The position numbers were made by a program, and so were the translations under genes. This document shows positions 22,433 to 35,254 of a stretch of DNA of 64,000 nt, piece by piece (within the stretch, counting starts at the first letter, position 1; the number at the start of each line of letters is the position of its first letter). The notes under the pieces were generated by a model. It was not told the DNA's origin and did not search any database. It worked only from the letters and a program-made list of their open reading frames with translations. Origin of the DNA: Hepsetus odoe (taxonomy: Eukaryota; Chordata; Actinopteri; Characiformes; Hepsetidae); contig CM029367.1 of NCBI GenBank assembly GCA_017165825.1, positions 2,733,724-2,797,723 on the forward strand, given 5' to 3'.

Positions 22433-25147
22433 CAGACGTCCTCCTCTAAAAACTCGCCCACGGAAAGTTCAAGCGTCACGATGTTATTTTACAACAGCTT
22501 TGGTTTTATGGACTCAAAGCATATTTTAAAAGTTAATTGATGGTGGAGGGATACATGCTGGGCGTTGTGAGACGAAATAGTCCCCAAAGACATCACTGAC
22601 ATCCTAAATGTTACATTTAAAACCACGTGTAGGTTGACTATTCTTGAGATCAGAAAAATGTCTTTTTTTTATGTTTAAAAAATCTGATTTCCCTGGCGTG
22701 GGCCCTTTAAAAGAACAGTTGTGGTGGGAAAGAAAGCAGAAAGAATGTAATTGCAGATGGAGATAAAGTGTTTCATGAAGGGGTAGGTGGGCCGGGGGAT
22801 TAATTGAATATTAAATTAGCCTTTCATATTGATCGCTGAGACGGTCACGTCGCATATCAGGGGGATTCAATTACGGCCCCATAATCGGCTGTAATTCCCC
22901 CGGCTTGGTGTCAGAGGGACACACCGACTAACTCCTATCGTCTTTCTAGGCTCATCCTCATTTGCTCCATCATTCTCTCTCTCTCCTTAGTGCCTACTCC
23001 TCCCTCTCTTCATCCCATTTTAATTCTCTTCCCTCTGCAGAGAAATAGAACATTTAGTATTGTTCCTTCTCACTCGCCCTCTGTTCTGTTCACTCATCCT
23101 TTCCCCATCCCACTCCACTCAGTGACAATCTGTCTATTTTATAATGTCCTGCTGGTTGAAGGATACGTTGTCCCAGTGTTGAAGATTGGTGGAGGGGTGG
23201 AATTGGAAGCTGGATAAGAAATTTAAGAAACGAACTACTTTTTCAACCAAAACACGCAAAAAAGGTCCAGATGTACTTTTGGTTCCTGGCATCTTCTCTG
23301 AAGACCCTCTAGATTTTGATCAGTTTCTACTACTGGCTACTGGAAACTGGAACGCTCCATCATCACACAAAGATGTCCGATGTTATTGCTGTGGAAAAAG
23401 TCACCCAAAACCCAAATGCTAGACATCGCCCATGTGCTAATCAATGAAAAATGGCGCTAAATGTTAATTGATCTGCTGCTTTATTGTCCCCGTCTCCGCA
23501 TTGTCCATCCAGGTTCAGTCCTAGCCAGATGCCTCAGCCTTTCGAAGACTTTTCGCCAAGGTTTTCTCTATTTTTTTCCTCCCAATATGCATCTGCCTAA
23601 CAAGTAAACATGGCTAGGCACAGACTCCTACATAAAGATGTTCACTTCGTTCCCCCTGTCAATCTGTCTTAAGAAACTCTGCCTCGCTTTTTCGTTTTTG
23701 CCGTCCCGAGCGAGGCAGGAATCACAGTTTGGGCCGCATGACTGCAGATGAGCTGAGCTTTTCAGTGTAATTGACAAGCCGCAAGGCATCCGCGCTGCAA
23801 TCTGAAGGTGTGCTACTGAGATATGCTAACGAATCTCGGGGATGCCACCTTGGAGAAGGTTGGAGACAGATGAGAACGGAAGTGCTTTAGTTTACACTGC
23901 CAGATCCTATAAGTATCTAATAGTTTGTTTAGTGCAGAGCCTTGACCGAACACTACGCCAGCCAGTACAGAGGAAACATCTCCAAACGCAAGCCAGCTTA
24001 CCAACAGCTCATCTCCCCTTCGATGTTTCTTCTGCGTTTGTAGGACGGGCTTAATCAAACCTGTCATTTGCCTCAACAAATCTTCACACCATCTTTAAAA
24101 ATAGGAGCTGTTCTCCCTCCAAGCTAGAAGAACTAGGCTTGAATACATTTTTCAATGTGGACCAGTTTCTTCTAGCTTCAGATTATTAGATCAGTTGATG
24201 AGTAAAAAATGTTAATTTCTATGCAGATATGTTTTAGACCTTTGTGATTAAATTATGATAAACATTTTCTTTGGACTTGCCTAACCAAATGATGTATATG
24301 ATTAGACCTTAAAATTGGACTTTTTTGTGTCTGAAGATAAAGTCTTTCATTTAGGCCCAAAACCCCCCGTTTAAATTCAATGAAATGAAATCGTCAATTT
24401 AATATTTATATGATATTGAGTTGAACTTGGTTGCTTTCAGGAGAAAAGGATAGGGAAGCTAATCTCGTTCCAAGATCAATTCTGCAGTCATTTCTCAAGC
24501 AAGGCTTTGACCATCAGCAGGAGCGTCTGGAAGCCAGATCTCTTCACCAATATTCCCCAGGAGCTTTGAAAGCCAACAACTTGAAATTAAAGTTGGACAC
24601 GGCTGTACGCACCGGAAAAGAGCCTGGACCGGATTTGCCCGGACCGTTTGCCGGAGAGCAAACTCTCAATTTCTTGCAATCCTTTTAACTACCTTCCTTC
24701 CATTCTGGTCCAATTTCCTCTCATCATTTATTCATTAGCCCTATTTATTTAGCTAGCGCTCCCTGGCCTGCCGATCAATGGCTTATTTACTGAGAGAGAC
24801 TGGGCATTCTTAAGAGACGCAACATTATTAGAGCCAAAGCCAGATTAACCAGGGCTCTAAGACCGTACAAGCCTAATGAATCAAGGATGAAGTCATTTAG
24901 GGACGCGAGAGTCACGTGTGGAGCCTCCTTTCACTGCAGCTTCCATTCTTCACTTTAAACAATAAAACTCATTATTTAGCATCTCAACCGTTTGTTAAAT
25001 CGAAAGGTAATATGTTTAAGGTCCTACAGTCGACTTTTTAATCTGACAGGCTTCGCTGATTGTTTAGGAACAGGAAACGTCAGGCCGTTGCGTTAAGCAC
25101 TCGCACTAAACGAGGCAGAAGAAGTGCTCGGTTTGAGAAAGGCAGTA
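22433..25147. other. single-copy intron sequence with CNE-like blocks
   Basis: 22780-22930, 23690-23830 and 24720-24960 are rich in TAATT-type words with balanced GC and no repeat signature. No exon was recognised. Confidence 0.4.
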
Positions 25148-25243
25148 CCGCGGTGGTCTAGTGTTCAGGAACTAGGCTTCAGGATTGGAAGATCATGGGT
25201 TTGAATCCCAGACCAGTAGGTAGCCATGAGGTACCCTTGAAAA
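25148..25243 (+). mobile_element. SINE family A head fragment
   Basis: Only the tRNA-like head is present: CGCGGTGGTCTAGTGTTCAG and TGGGTTTGAATCCCAGACC, ending in GAGGTACCCTTGAAAAG. Confidence 0.75.
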
Positions 25244-25539
25244 GCCATACATTCGACGATTAAGCAGTGGGAAATGACTCTTAATTTTGAGCAATTGTTG
25301 AGGCAAACTGCTCCCCTAAACCAAAAAACACATTTTTGGAGTTGTTAAAGCAAAGTTCAATCATGTCGTACATGATTTAACCGTTACGATGATCTGAACA
25401 GTGGCTTTCAGAATGTTTTTTCTGTGAAATCAGACCTGTTCAGCATTAGTGAAAGAAACCAGACATCCAAAAAAGCTGTTCCTGAAAACTCCCTCACAGA
25501 ACGTTAGATGAAATGGTTCCTGAACAAGTGTTCTAGAAG

Positions 25540-25680
25540 ATTTTTCACTAAAATCACATTCTTGGTGGGAGGAATCTGGAGAACCTTGTAGACACAGGAA
25601 GAAAAAGGCTCTAGGTTGGAAATTGAACCCAGAACCTTTTGTTTTGAGGCAACACTGCTAACCACTGCACCACCATGATC
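25540..25680 (-). mobile_element. SINE family B head fragment
   Basis: GGTGGGAGGAATCTGGAGAA, GGAAATTGAACCCAGAACC and CACTGCTAACCACTGCACCA, the tRNA-like end of a minus-strand copy. It joins directly to a plus-strand family A body. Confidence 0.65.
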
Positions 25681-25880
25681 CGGTCCAGGCTGTTGCCCTG
25701 AGGTACCCCTGAGCAAGGTACCCTTGAGCAAGGTACCGTCCTCGTCACTGCTTCCCGGGTGCTTTCAATAGCTGCACGGTGTGTATATGGGTAAAATGCA
25801 GAGGTGCAATTTCGTTGTGCATCACTGTGTGCTGTGCTGTGCTATTTCGCAATGACAAGAATGGTCACTTTCACTTTCTC
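25676..25880 (+). mobile_element. SINE family A body and tail, with internal duplication
   Basis: The segment around GAGCAAGGTACC is present twice in direct order (CCTGAGCAAGGTACCCTTGA then GCAAGGTACCGTCC), a replication-slippage duplication. The head is replaced by a minus-strand family B SINE fragment at 25540-25675. Confidence 0.8.
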
Positions 25881-26829
25881 CAAAATAGTCTCCCAAAAGT
25901 TCAGATCTCCATCCATGTTCCACCAAAACAACCGACCGCTGCATGCGCTTACTTGGGAGAGAAAAATTGCGATTGTTTTGGCGACGTCTGGTTTTGATCG
26001 CCACCATTGCGTTGATGGATGCACGGAAGGACTTTCATTTCAACCAAATTATGCAAACCTTCTGGGTGTCACTCCATGAGACACTGAATCTTCAGAATCT
26101 TCTTCTGAATTCGTCTGAATGTTCTCTTCACTCCGTTTCACAGAGAAGTCCTTCCTGTATCTCAATCTGCACTACTGTCCTTCTGTCCCCAGTCAAGCTG
26201 GAATTGCCCAATTTGTGCCCTTATGCTCCTTTACCACCTCCGCCTCTCTTCTCTTCATGCGCCGCATCGGCATTCAATTGCCGCCTCATAATCACTTTTC
26301 ATCCCCAAGGCTTGACGTGTCGGAGAGAAAGAGAGAGAGAGAAGGAAAAAAAGTCTAATTACTCACTGACCTTGACACCCCCTTCTTCCTCTTGTTCTAG
26401 AAGTGTGCAGCTTCACGCTGGTGCACACATGTTCTCCCAGCGCTTCAGAACATGCTTCCTCATGATGGTGATCAACGATGGACATTAAATTGCTTTTATG
26501 GAGCTGAAGTGCTGCTGGACAACATTACTGCATTACGCTAAAGATAAGGGTGTGAATGCTTCAAAAGCTCACAGTGGAATTGGTTTATTTTCTGTGATGG
26601 TGCATTAGTCTTCACTATAGCACCATAACTGCATAATAATCCCTTGCTATAATTAACCCAGGGATGGATCATCACGGTTTACTGATGAATGCCACTGTGT
26701 TCGGCTCCGGCAGCTGTCTGGTCATCTCCTGAATCTTTGTCAGGAACTCATCTTCTTAAAGGGCCTACATCCTTTTTTCTTCCTAGTATTTTATTTGTAG
26801 GTTCTTTTGTACTCATAAGAGTCTTCCCT
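25881..26829. other. intron sequence with a long but unrecognised frame
   Basis: A plus-strand frame of 181 codons (25943-26488) passes through ordinary-looking sequence and a (GA)n run at 26326-26342. There are no splice signals or known domain that would make it a gene. Confidence 0.35.
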
Positions 26830-26985
26830 CCCAACCAGGGTTGTGGGACCCATAGCTCGAAAGGTGAAGAAACACCCAGAACAGGTCCACAAGCATACCC
26901 CTGACACTGGAATTTGGAAGAACCAGGAAGAAACCTCAGGTTGGGAATCGAACCCAGAACCTTCTGACCGTGGGAAGACGGTGTA
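26830..26985 (-). mobile_element. SINE family B, diverged
   Basis: AACCAGGGTTGTGGGACCC, AAACCTCAGGTTGGGAATCG (with box B complement GGGAATCGAACCCAGAACC) and GACCGTGGGAAG. The middle is shortened. Confidence 0.65.
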
Positions 26986-27290
26986 GATCTGTCAGATTCA
27001 GTGTAAAGGACACGGTTTGGTCAGTCCCCAATGGCTGTCTTGTGTAGCACATCATTCAAAAAGCAATCCCTGCTTATGGGCAGGACTAAATCGCTGTTGG
27101 CTGAATATATGTAAACGTGGTACAGTGCTGGATGGGAGAGTGGAATTCCTTAAATCTTGCCAGTTGTCCCGGAGGAGGTCCCCGTCTGCTTTCCGGATGA
27201 AGTGCTTCTGATTAAACAGGGTCAACTGTTGACACGGGATCGGATCGCATACACTCTGTGCCAAAAGATTTGATTTAAGCAGCCGCATGA

Positions 27291-27403
27291 AATGAAAGTG
27301 ACCATCCTTGTCACACCGTGCAGCAGGGGGCAGCAACTGACAGCACCCGGAGAGCAGTGATGGGGACGGTACCTTGCTCAAGGCAAGGGCAACCTGCTGA
27401 TTT
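27291..27403 (-). mobile_element. SINE family A, internal deletions
   Basis: AATGAAAGTGACCATCCTTG joins almost directly to CACCGTGCAGCAGGGGGCAG, so the GAACCACAACGAAAT block is missing. The head is lost. Confidence 0.75.
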
Positions 27404-28630
27404 TGATGCATTTGTAGTTAACATTATTATTCAGTTTGGGCTCTGGTTACATTTGGAATATTTGACTCAACCCAGCCAGATTTGAAAATTATTTTATTTG
27501 AAATAATTTTTATATATAAGTAATGTAAGTTTAAATGAAAATAACATTTTTATTCGAATTAAAATTAATACAAAATTAAACATGCAGTCAAATGTGTTCA
27601 TAAATGTCTAGAAAAAAAGGAAAAATATTATTTTCATTTGTAAAAATCTGTCCGACATCTTGTGTGAAACAGCACATCATGGTTACTTTTGAATACTACA
27701 CATGAAAAAAGATTTCTGCTCTAAAAAAATGAAAGGTTCCGCACAAAACTTTTACTCGGTTCTTTGCTGGATAATCATTGCATGAGGAAAGAGTGGGGAG
27801 TTGAGGTGAATCATGCTTTGAGGTGAACAGCGATTCTGACTCTTCATCATGCTGGATGCAGTTACCAGGCAACCAGACCTGAACTATTGCTCTGTGAGGA
27901 TGTCTAGCTCGGTTGCTGCTAAAGGCAGAATTACCTCTCTGAACCGAGCTCCTCACAGCTCTAAATGACTTTCTTTCTCCGGGACAGAGTGAAGTGCAGC
28001 GTCACATTTGAAGGAACAGATCGGCAAATAAATAAACTCAATTTTCCTCCTACCCCCCAAAAAGTCAGTCAGAAAAGATGCTCCTTTGGGTGTCTGTCTG
28101 TAAGATTGCAGGAACAAGCCTGTAGCTAGGAAGTTGTAGGTCTCTTTGGCACTTCTGTGAGGTGTGGCACCAAGCTGTCGTGGTAAGAAAAAGATGAGGA
28201 ATGAAAAACTTTGAGGAGTAAATAAAAACTGGTGCCATTGCTTTGGATTAGACAGCGAAGTGCGCAGATGTGCTGCAGGGTTTTAAGGTTGTAATTGTGT
28301 TGATCTACCACCTCATTAATCATCGCTGTTCAAACATTCAAGTAATTACATCACCATCATCAGGTTGGGTACGCAGGAACAGCAGCTACTACCCACTTCC
28401 AACCTGCACAAAATGACTATATTATCACTGTTGGGGCAAAACCTTGTCCGTTTGGCCCCTTTTGCAGTTTATTTCTTTATTATAAGAAAACTCATCATAA
28501 ACTGTCCAATAGAAATGCTCAAATTGTGCTTATTGTTATACAAACTTACACTGAAACAAAATCAGTTTTAGCACATTACTAGCACATTAGACAGCTAGTA
28601 TTCATTATTCAATTTGGTCAAATAACACTT
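27404..28630. other. AT-rich intron sequence
   Basis: 27420-27660 is very AT-rich. 28240-28350 (TTGTAATTGTGTTGATCTAC, CCTCATTAATCATCGC) is CNE-like. No gene seen. Confidence 0.4.
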
Positions 28631-28896
28631 AAAGTGAAAGTGAAAGTGACAACCCTCGTCATTGCGAGGTCACAGCACAGCACAGCACACAGTGAACCAC
28701 AACAAAATTGGAACTCTGCATTTAACCCAAGCACACAAACACTGTGCAGCAGTGGGCAGCTATTGAAAGCACCCGGGGAGCAGTGACGGGGATGATACCC
28801 TGCTCAAGGGTACCTCGGGGCAACTGCTGAGGGAATCGAACCCACAATCTTCCATTGCGGGGGGCAACTCCCTCACCACTAGGCCACCGCTGCACT
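28631..28896 (-). mobile_element. SINE family A, full length and well preserved
   Basis: From AAAGTGAAAGTGAAAGTGAC to GGCCACCGCTGCAC, with an intact box B complement (GGAATCGAACCCACAATC). Very similar by eye to the copies at 3609, 38719, 42211 and 49324. Confidence 0.9.
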
Positions 28897-28984
28897 TAGG
28901 TGCACTTCTGTGGATTCTGACATTTCTGAGAATGTCACCTTTAAAGAAACATCTCAAGATGTTTCAGCTTTTATGGATGAGATG

Positions 28985-29168
28985 TGACTGACTCTTGAAG
29001 AACCAAATGGATGGGTCTGGATCAGTAACGGGACAGAGTTCCACTTCCACTCGTGGAGGTGGGGTACTGGTCTGGGCTGATTTTATTAAAGATGAGCTGG
29101 TTGGAGATGGATTGAAATTCAACTTCCAAACCTTTGGCTAGTTTTTAGAAGACACTTCCTTCAAGCAG
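28985..29168 (+). pseudogene. internal transposase fragment of the same Tc1/mariner-like family
   Basis: This stretch resembles 60800-60985: GGGTCTGGATCAGTAACGGG, CTCCACTTCCACT-like, GGAGGTGGGGTACTGGT, a segment reading DELVGDGLKFN-like, and TAGAAGACACTTCCTTCAAG. No terminal repeats are seen, so it is a truncated remnant lying beside a SINE at 28631. Confidence 0.7.
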
Positions 29169-29254
29169 TGATCAGCGGGATGACTGGGTTTAAATTCAAA
29201 TTAAAATTCATCCTCAAAATACCCACTGGACAATCTGCAAGGTAAAGGGTTTTG

Positions 29255-29420
29255 GGTTGGTGGCACTGTGGCCTCAGTTGGGCTTCCTCCTGGTGCTTTC
29301 CACAGTCCAAAGACATGGATGTCAGGTGGACTGGAGATGCTAAATTGTCCCATAGGTGGAATAACAACCTGACTAGGATGTTCTTGTCATCCTGGAAGCC
29401 CTGGGAAAGTGCTGGTTAGA
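29255..29420 (+). mobile_element. SINE family B middle fragment
   Basis: CTCCTGGTGCTTTCCACAGT, AGACATGGATGTCAGGTGGA and CTGGAGATGCTAAATTGTCC are the central block of family B. Both ends are lost. Confidence 0.65.
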
Positions 29421-32400
29421 ATGAGGGGCTCAGAGAACGGTATTCCCTTTGCCTTGGAGAACCGCTGCTGACCTCAGGTACCACATATATTGAAAGTATT
29501 CCATTAAACCTCCTCTTTTTAATGTGACAATCATTTCATCTGAACTTACATAAAAGCCTGAGAGGAGCACAGCCATATAGGCCCTAAAAAGATCAAAGCA
29601 TCTATCAACACTCTGGAACTACCTTTCGCCAAAGGAGGGAAGAAAAAGTTTCCTCTTCCAGTCAAAGGCAAAAAGGTGACCAGCAGCAGTGTGACGGTCC
29701 GTCTGCCCCGGTACCTCTCCTCACCGTCATAAATAAAAATTAGATGCTGGCCTGGAGTCGGCTTGCTGCATTTTTCACATCCTAAGGCCAGCGAAGGTTC
29801 CAGCCGGGGGGAAAGAAAGAGGTGTCTGAGCAGACATGAAGGAGAGAGTGATCTATGTGAAGGAGATGAGAGCCAGAAGGGTACAGAGAGAGATAACGAA
29901 AGAAAGAGAGAGCTTTTGGATGCCCCGGTGTAATCAAGAGAAGAGAAACCACTCAGAGAAGTCAAAGAAAGTGAATATTTGATAAAAAGGATGACTTTTG
30001 GCTATGCTTATATAATAAAATTGAAGACGAGCGTGTGACGAGTTGGCTTCCCTTACCAACAGTGAGTATGAACAGTAAAAATTTGAAAATTCAAAAAAAT
30101 ATAGAAGAAAAAATTGAAAAACTTCACTATCCTGACACCAAAATTTACCGTTAATTGTTCATTTCAAATTTTGAATGGTCCTCGGTAAGAACTGATCCAT
30201 TTCAGCAGCATCGGGGTTCAAATTTGGTCATTTTCTCTTGGCAAACTCGATCCTCATCTTCTGTTCTCCAAGAGTTCTCTGGTTGGATTCACAATTTCAT
30301 TTTTAGAGGGATTCGAATCAATGGCCATGCCAGGAATTTACTTTTTTAGAGGTATTTTGATGCCGAATATGGAGATGTCTTCTATGTGCTCTGCCCAATT
30401 CTCCCACCCTTCCACTGTGGCAATGGTACATGCAATCTTTAAAGTTTAACCTCACTTACTTTTTAGTCCAGAGAGAGTTTTCTTGGGGCACCTGTCTGGG
30501 AAAGATCAGGTTCATCATTTATTCAACGGTATGACATTGATCCAGTTGCACTGGTCCAGGTTCTGACTAGAACTTCCCCGAAACGATTGGTGCTTTTGTG
30601 AAATCATCACAACAAATGGCGTTATCTTGTATCGATGAGGTAAAGAGGCAAACGTCAGACTTCCAGTACGCCTCGATCAGTTCTATGTAGGCTAAAAGGT
30701 TAATTGGGTATTTCTTTTTGGAAATATTACGTTCCAAAACGAGTGAAAATTATATTTTTTTATGCAGACAATCTCTAAAAATGGGTAAAAATGGGCCAAT
30801 ATTTTGAAATCGTCTTAATTGTAGTATCGAACTGTCAAAGAAAGGACAACATTTATTCACAATCCCGTAGAGCAACTTTCACTGAACCCACGACTCGGCA
30901 GCTTTTCTGCAACTTTAGTTAAACTTTTATCAAAAAGGGTTCTAGATAACAACAGCAGAACTATTTCTTTTACCATTAGTGCTTTTTATTCTCTTAAGGC
31001 TCAGAAACATGAGCAGCCCTCAAAAAATAAGTAGCATGACATGCAAGAATCCTTTCACTTTCACTTTGTGGCTCCTTAAATGACCTAGCAATGCATGTTC
31101 CTCTGGCAAATCAGTTACGTACATTAAATGAACACCATAAACAGAGCATCTACATTATGTTAAGGTTCTAGAAGGAACCATTGAAGTTGTGTAGATTGGA
31201 CATTTTTTTTTAACCAGTGATCCTCAAGCTGCTTCACACCCAATTGGACCGTCCGGGTTCAAAGCACGAACTCTAATATGTGCGGGGAACCCTTTAAAAC
31301 AGTCCCCCATTCTCTCGAATCCCTTTCTCATTCATTTTTCTTCAGGGAACCACAAGTAGTTCCTTTATAGCGTCACTCAAAGCTCCTGTTGGGAACGTTC
31401 ATTTTTAAGAGTGCTTTTATAATCTTCTCTTAAAAGTGCTTCTGCACAAATAGAGCTCTGGTATTAGTATGAGTTACAAAACCTTGTTATGGCTACACAG
31501 AGCTCTTTTGCAGAGAGTATAGTGAGTTAAGTGGTCGAGAAAGAGACAGTCAATGGCAGTAAAACCTGTCACATCCTGAAAAAGAAAGCGAGGGGCGTTA
31601 ATGCTCATGAATTAAGGGCTCAGGCAGGAGGATGTATTATCAGTCATCCCCCAAAGCCCACACAGCATCAGGCTGCAGAGATTTATAATGCACGTTAGGG
31701 CAAATTCAGTTTACTTCACTCCGAATCGATCTGTTTCTTAGATCTACATAAGCCTGCCTCACAGTATACTAATAAATGGTGGTGAAGTCTCTTTTGCAGC
31801 CTGTTAAAAGCCTTCAGCTTTCCAGCACTTCGACTTAGTCTCTTATGTTAAACTCTTAACCCTATCTTAAGCGACGCATCGCAGGCAGTTTGTCTATGCT
31901 GCTTTATTGAAATTCGCACCCAGACAAGAGCCTGTTTGCAGATTGCGGAAGAAGCCCGATGCTGTTTTTAATGCACACGCCAATAAATCCCGAACGATCA
32001 TACGCCCAGAACGCAGCTCTATCACCGTGGAAACGTCGGTTTGGTGTTTGGTTGTGTATGAGACGAAGCAAACACTCTACTAGGTTCTCAAACGGCTCTG
32101 CTTAGAATGAGATTAGAGAGTGTAAAGTTCACTTTCTAATGAAGGAAAAGAAGAAAAGTATCATAAAGGGTCAAACGAGCTAATAAGAGTTTCCCAGATT
32201 TCTAATGCATCGTGCAGACAAATTTATTCAGTCCTCTTGTCCTGTTTCTGAGCCGGGAGAATGGTGTTGTAATCAACATCAACGATTGTGTATACAGCAA
32301 ACTTAACATCGGATGAGAGACGTACTTTTTTCTGCTACTCCAGCCAGGTCTCCAGGGTGATCTCTTTCGGAAGCTTTGTCTTCGTCTTTGACTTAAATAA

Positions 32401-32540
32401 ACCTCACAATGATTAACCCAACACCGGATGATTTCCAGAACTATTCAGATATAGAGCGTCTCAGAAGATGCATATTCTAACTGGATTGGTAGCAACCCTC
32501 GATGGGAAAAACTACCCAGGAGGTGGGACTGGGCAAAATT
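29421..32540. other. long intron stretch without large repeats
   Basis: A minus-strand frame of 139 codons at 29546-29965 has no known domain. 31555-31720 is CNE-like (GGGGCGTTAATGCTCATGAA, AGATTTATAATGCACGTTAG). The region 31130-31420 shares GGTTCTAGAAGGAACC-type words with an unnamed old repeat. Confidence 0.4.
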
Positions 32541-32796
32541 GAAAGTGAAAGTGACTATTCTCGTCATTGTGAAACACAGCACAGCGAACCACAACAAAAT
32601 GAGTCCTCTGCATTTTACTCTCACCTACATGTGCAGCAGGGGGCAGCTATTGAAAGCACCCCGGGAGCAGTGATGGGGACGGTACATTGCTCAAGGCGTC
32701 CCCATCACTCAGGGCGACCTACAAGTCTAGGATTCGAATCCACAACCTTCTGACCCCTGGGCCTCGTCTCTTAGCACTAGGCAACCGCTGCCCCGA
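32541..32796 (-). mobile_element. SINE family A, near full length
   Basis: GAAAGTGAAAGTGACTATTC to CTAGGCAACCGCTGCCCC. Contains a small local duplication of the GGGACGGTAC/GTCCCCATCACT region near 32690. Confidence 0.85.
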
Positions 32797-33005
32797 GAAA
32801 ATAATTTGGAGAAAATTGGAGACAATTCTTTGGATAAACTCATCAAAACAAGAGATCTGATGGATCATGTTCTTTAGAATAAACGTTCTGGCTGGGAAAG
32901 GGAAAATCTCAAGACCAAATTTCTTCCACAATCCCGCAAAATAGCAGCGTTTCCTTCTGGACTTAAATACTCATGTCTTCATTCAACTTATGGGGCACTC
33001 CGTCC

Positions 33006-33101
33006 ACAGTGACGGGGACGGTACCTTGCTCAAGGGTACCCACGAACCCACAATCTTCCGATCCGGGGCAACTCCCTCCCCACTAGACCACCGCTGCCCC
33101 A
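33006..33101 (-). mobile_element. SINE family A head fragment
   Basis: AGTGACGGGGACGGTACCTT to CACTAGACCACCGCTGCCCC, with box B complement. It is tail-truncated and about 210 bp from the preceding copy. Confidence 0.8.
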
Positions 33102-33774
33102 GGTTTCTACTTGGAAGCTAAAAACATTAGCGTGCAGAACACTTTTTTGGTGCGATGTCTCATTTTCCTAATGTTATTTTAAAGAACCACGCTCCTAAAG
33201 GTGTTCTAAGGATGCTTCGGTAAGAGTTCTTTTATTTTCTGAAGCTTTCTAACTCTTTACTGTCTGACCATCGTATAGAGAAGGACACAACAGACAAGGT
33301 TGTTCTTTCTAAGGTCTTTGTTGCTGTCAGGCCCTTATTTATTTTCTTTTTTGTTTTAGTTGCCTTGTGCCAGAGCCCAGACGCCGCATCTCCTCATTCA
33401 TATTCATCAAAAGAAGCATTTCTAGTTGAATCTACAGAGGTCAAACTGAAAAAAAAGAAAGGTTCTGAAGTTTAATATTAACGTTTGATTAGAAAAGCTA
33501 CGACTCGCCCCGTAAGCGTCCGGGCGAAGGTGCTTACAGCGATACGCGGTGTCCTGCTTTTATTGTGGTCACTGGAATTATTGTTATTTCCATCTTGAAG
33601 CATGTATCTCCAGCCCCTGCTGAAATAATGATGAAATGAAAGAAAACGAGAGCAGAACAGAGGCAGCCTTTTGGCCCTGAGACACAGACGAAAGATTCAA
33701 TATCGGCGTACGGTGTTATGAATGAATGCATATACAGGGGATTCCATATATACGTGTATGTAATTCATATGTAC
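33102..33774. other. intron sequence
   Basis: Nothing recognised. Confidence 0.35.
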
Positions 33775-34135
33775 GCTCTCTGAAACACACCGGGGCATCA
33801 ACAGGTCTGATGGTACCTCCAGTGGGGAACATTAATTCCATCATGTTTCACTGCGGGGACGTTTATTTTTTTAAGGTGGACTGATTCTTTACCCCGTTCG
33901 ACTCCAGTCTTCGCCTTAAAACATGACATTATGGAGAGTACATACATGCCTCCTCTGGAATCTCCTTAAGGTGAATCCTGGCCCTCAAGGACCACGTCAG
34001 GCCTTGAGGAAACATCCGCACTCTTCGTACCTTCAACCAAAAGATGAAAAGATATTTTTTTCATCGGACGGCTTGGCTCTACGATGAAACCGTAACAACG
34101 TGATTACACATTTACTACGTGAATCACATTTGCCT
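33775..34135. repeat. GTACC-rich interspersed repeat, copy 4
   Basis: Left end ACGCTCTCTGAAACACACC; middle AAGGACCACGTCAGGCCTTG and TTCGTACCTTCAACCAAAA; right end ATGAAACCGTAACAACGTGA and TTACACATTTACTACGTGAA. The right end is shared with copy 5. Confidence 0.5.
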
Positions 34136-34183
34136 CGTTTCTCGTTTCACCTGCTCTGCATCGATTGTCCCAACCAGGGCAGG

Positions 34184-34318
34184 GTGAAAGTGAAAGTGAC
34201 TACTTGCCATGACGACGCACAGCACCTGCAGGTCTTATCTGCAGGTCTTTGCAATTATGGAGGACACCTGAGACGGGACACTCCAAGCAGAATGGACTCC
34301 TGGGAATCGAACCCAGCT
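34184..34318 (-). mobile_element. chimeric SINE fragment
   Basis: A family A tail (GTGAAAGTGAAAGTGACTAC) is joined, after a short CTGCAGGTCTT duplication, to a tRNA-like head reading GGGAATCGAACCCAGC. The whole body is missing. Confidence 0.6.
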
Positions 34319-34627
34319 CCATCTTGCTGCCTGCCCTGCTTAAAATTCACGTTTTTTTTCCATCTGCCCATTTCAGAGCTGCAAGTAAGAAAAGATTAGT
34401 AGAGTTTGTGTGGAACTGCAGCTTGTTTTGTCAGCAGAACCAGGTCAGCTTCTGTGGTTCTGTTTGGAAAGTCGAAGCTGCGGCTCGCAGTCGGCCGAGA
34501 CACAGACTGCAGCGGAAGTGATGAGCAGCATAATGATGCCACAACCACGTATCTCCACACAGCCACATCATTATCACAGGCTGCTTCCTCCTCACCATCA
34601 TTAACTCACCACCACACCTGCAATTAC

Positions 34628-34630
<3 letters not shown>

Positions 34631-34664
<34 letters not shown>

Positions 34665-34998
34665 CTGTTATACCATCATTTTCCATCTTCTCCTTCTCAT
34701 TCTGCCTCTTTCTCTCCCTTTCACTTTCTGTTTGTTCCTCTCCATCACCTCCTTTCTTGCTCTTGTTATTCTCTCTCCTTTCTGTCTGGTTCTTTTCTTT
34801 CTTTTAATAAACAGCCCTTTGGTGATCAGACAGCTTCTAGTTATTCTCTCTCTCTCCCTCTCTTTCTCTCTTACATTTTCACTCCCTCTTTCTCACCTTC
34901 TCTTTCTTCTTCTTTACTGCGGCTCTAATGTTCTTTTCTCCTCTCACTTATTTTAACCCAATATAGCCCTTTTTTGGTATTTCCCATCTCTTTTGGTA

Positions 34999-35059
<61 letters not shown>

Positions 35060-35060
35060 G
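34631..35060. repeat. CT-rich low-complexity block with two long (CT)n runs
   Basis: (CT)n at 34631-34661 and at 35004-35060 (ending in TCTG variants), with TTCTC-rich sequence between them. Open frames here are Ser/Leu/Phe-rich and not convincing. Confidence 0.9.
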
Positions 35061-35254
35061 TTAATATCTATTTGCTTCACTGACGTGACCTCTTATTAAC
35101 AACTGATGCAAAACCCATGAATAGAAGCAGTTTAATTAATGGTACTAATTTTAATAATATGAATACAATTTTTTTTTTTACATTTGAGCATTTTTGCAGT
35201 TTAAACAGGACTTCTACAAGGATCCATTCATTAAAAATGGAAACTTCTATTATA

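Noticed and set aside
25943..26488. 181-codon plus-strand frame
   Set aside because: No known domain and no repeat-family match. I briefly considered a Harbinger-like transposase for its first third, but the resemblance was too weak.
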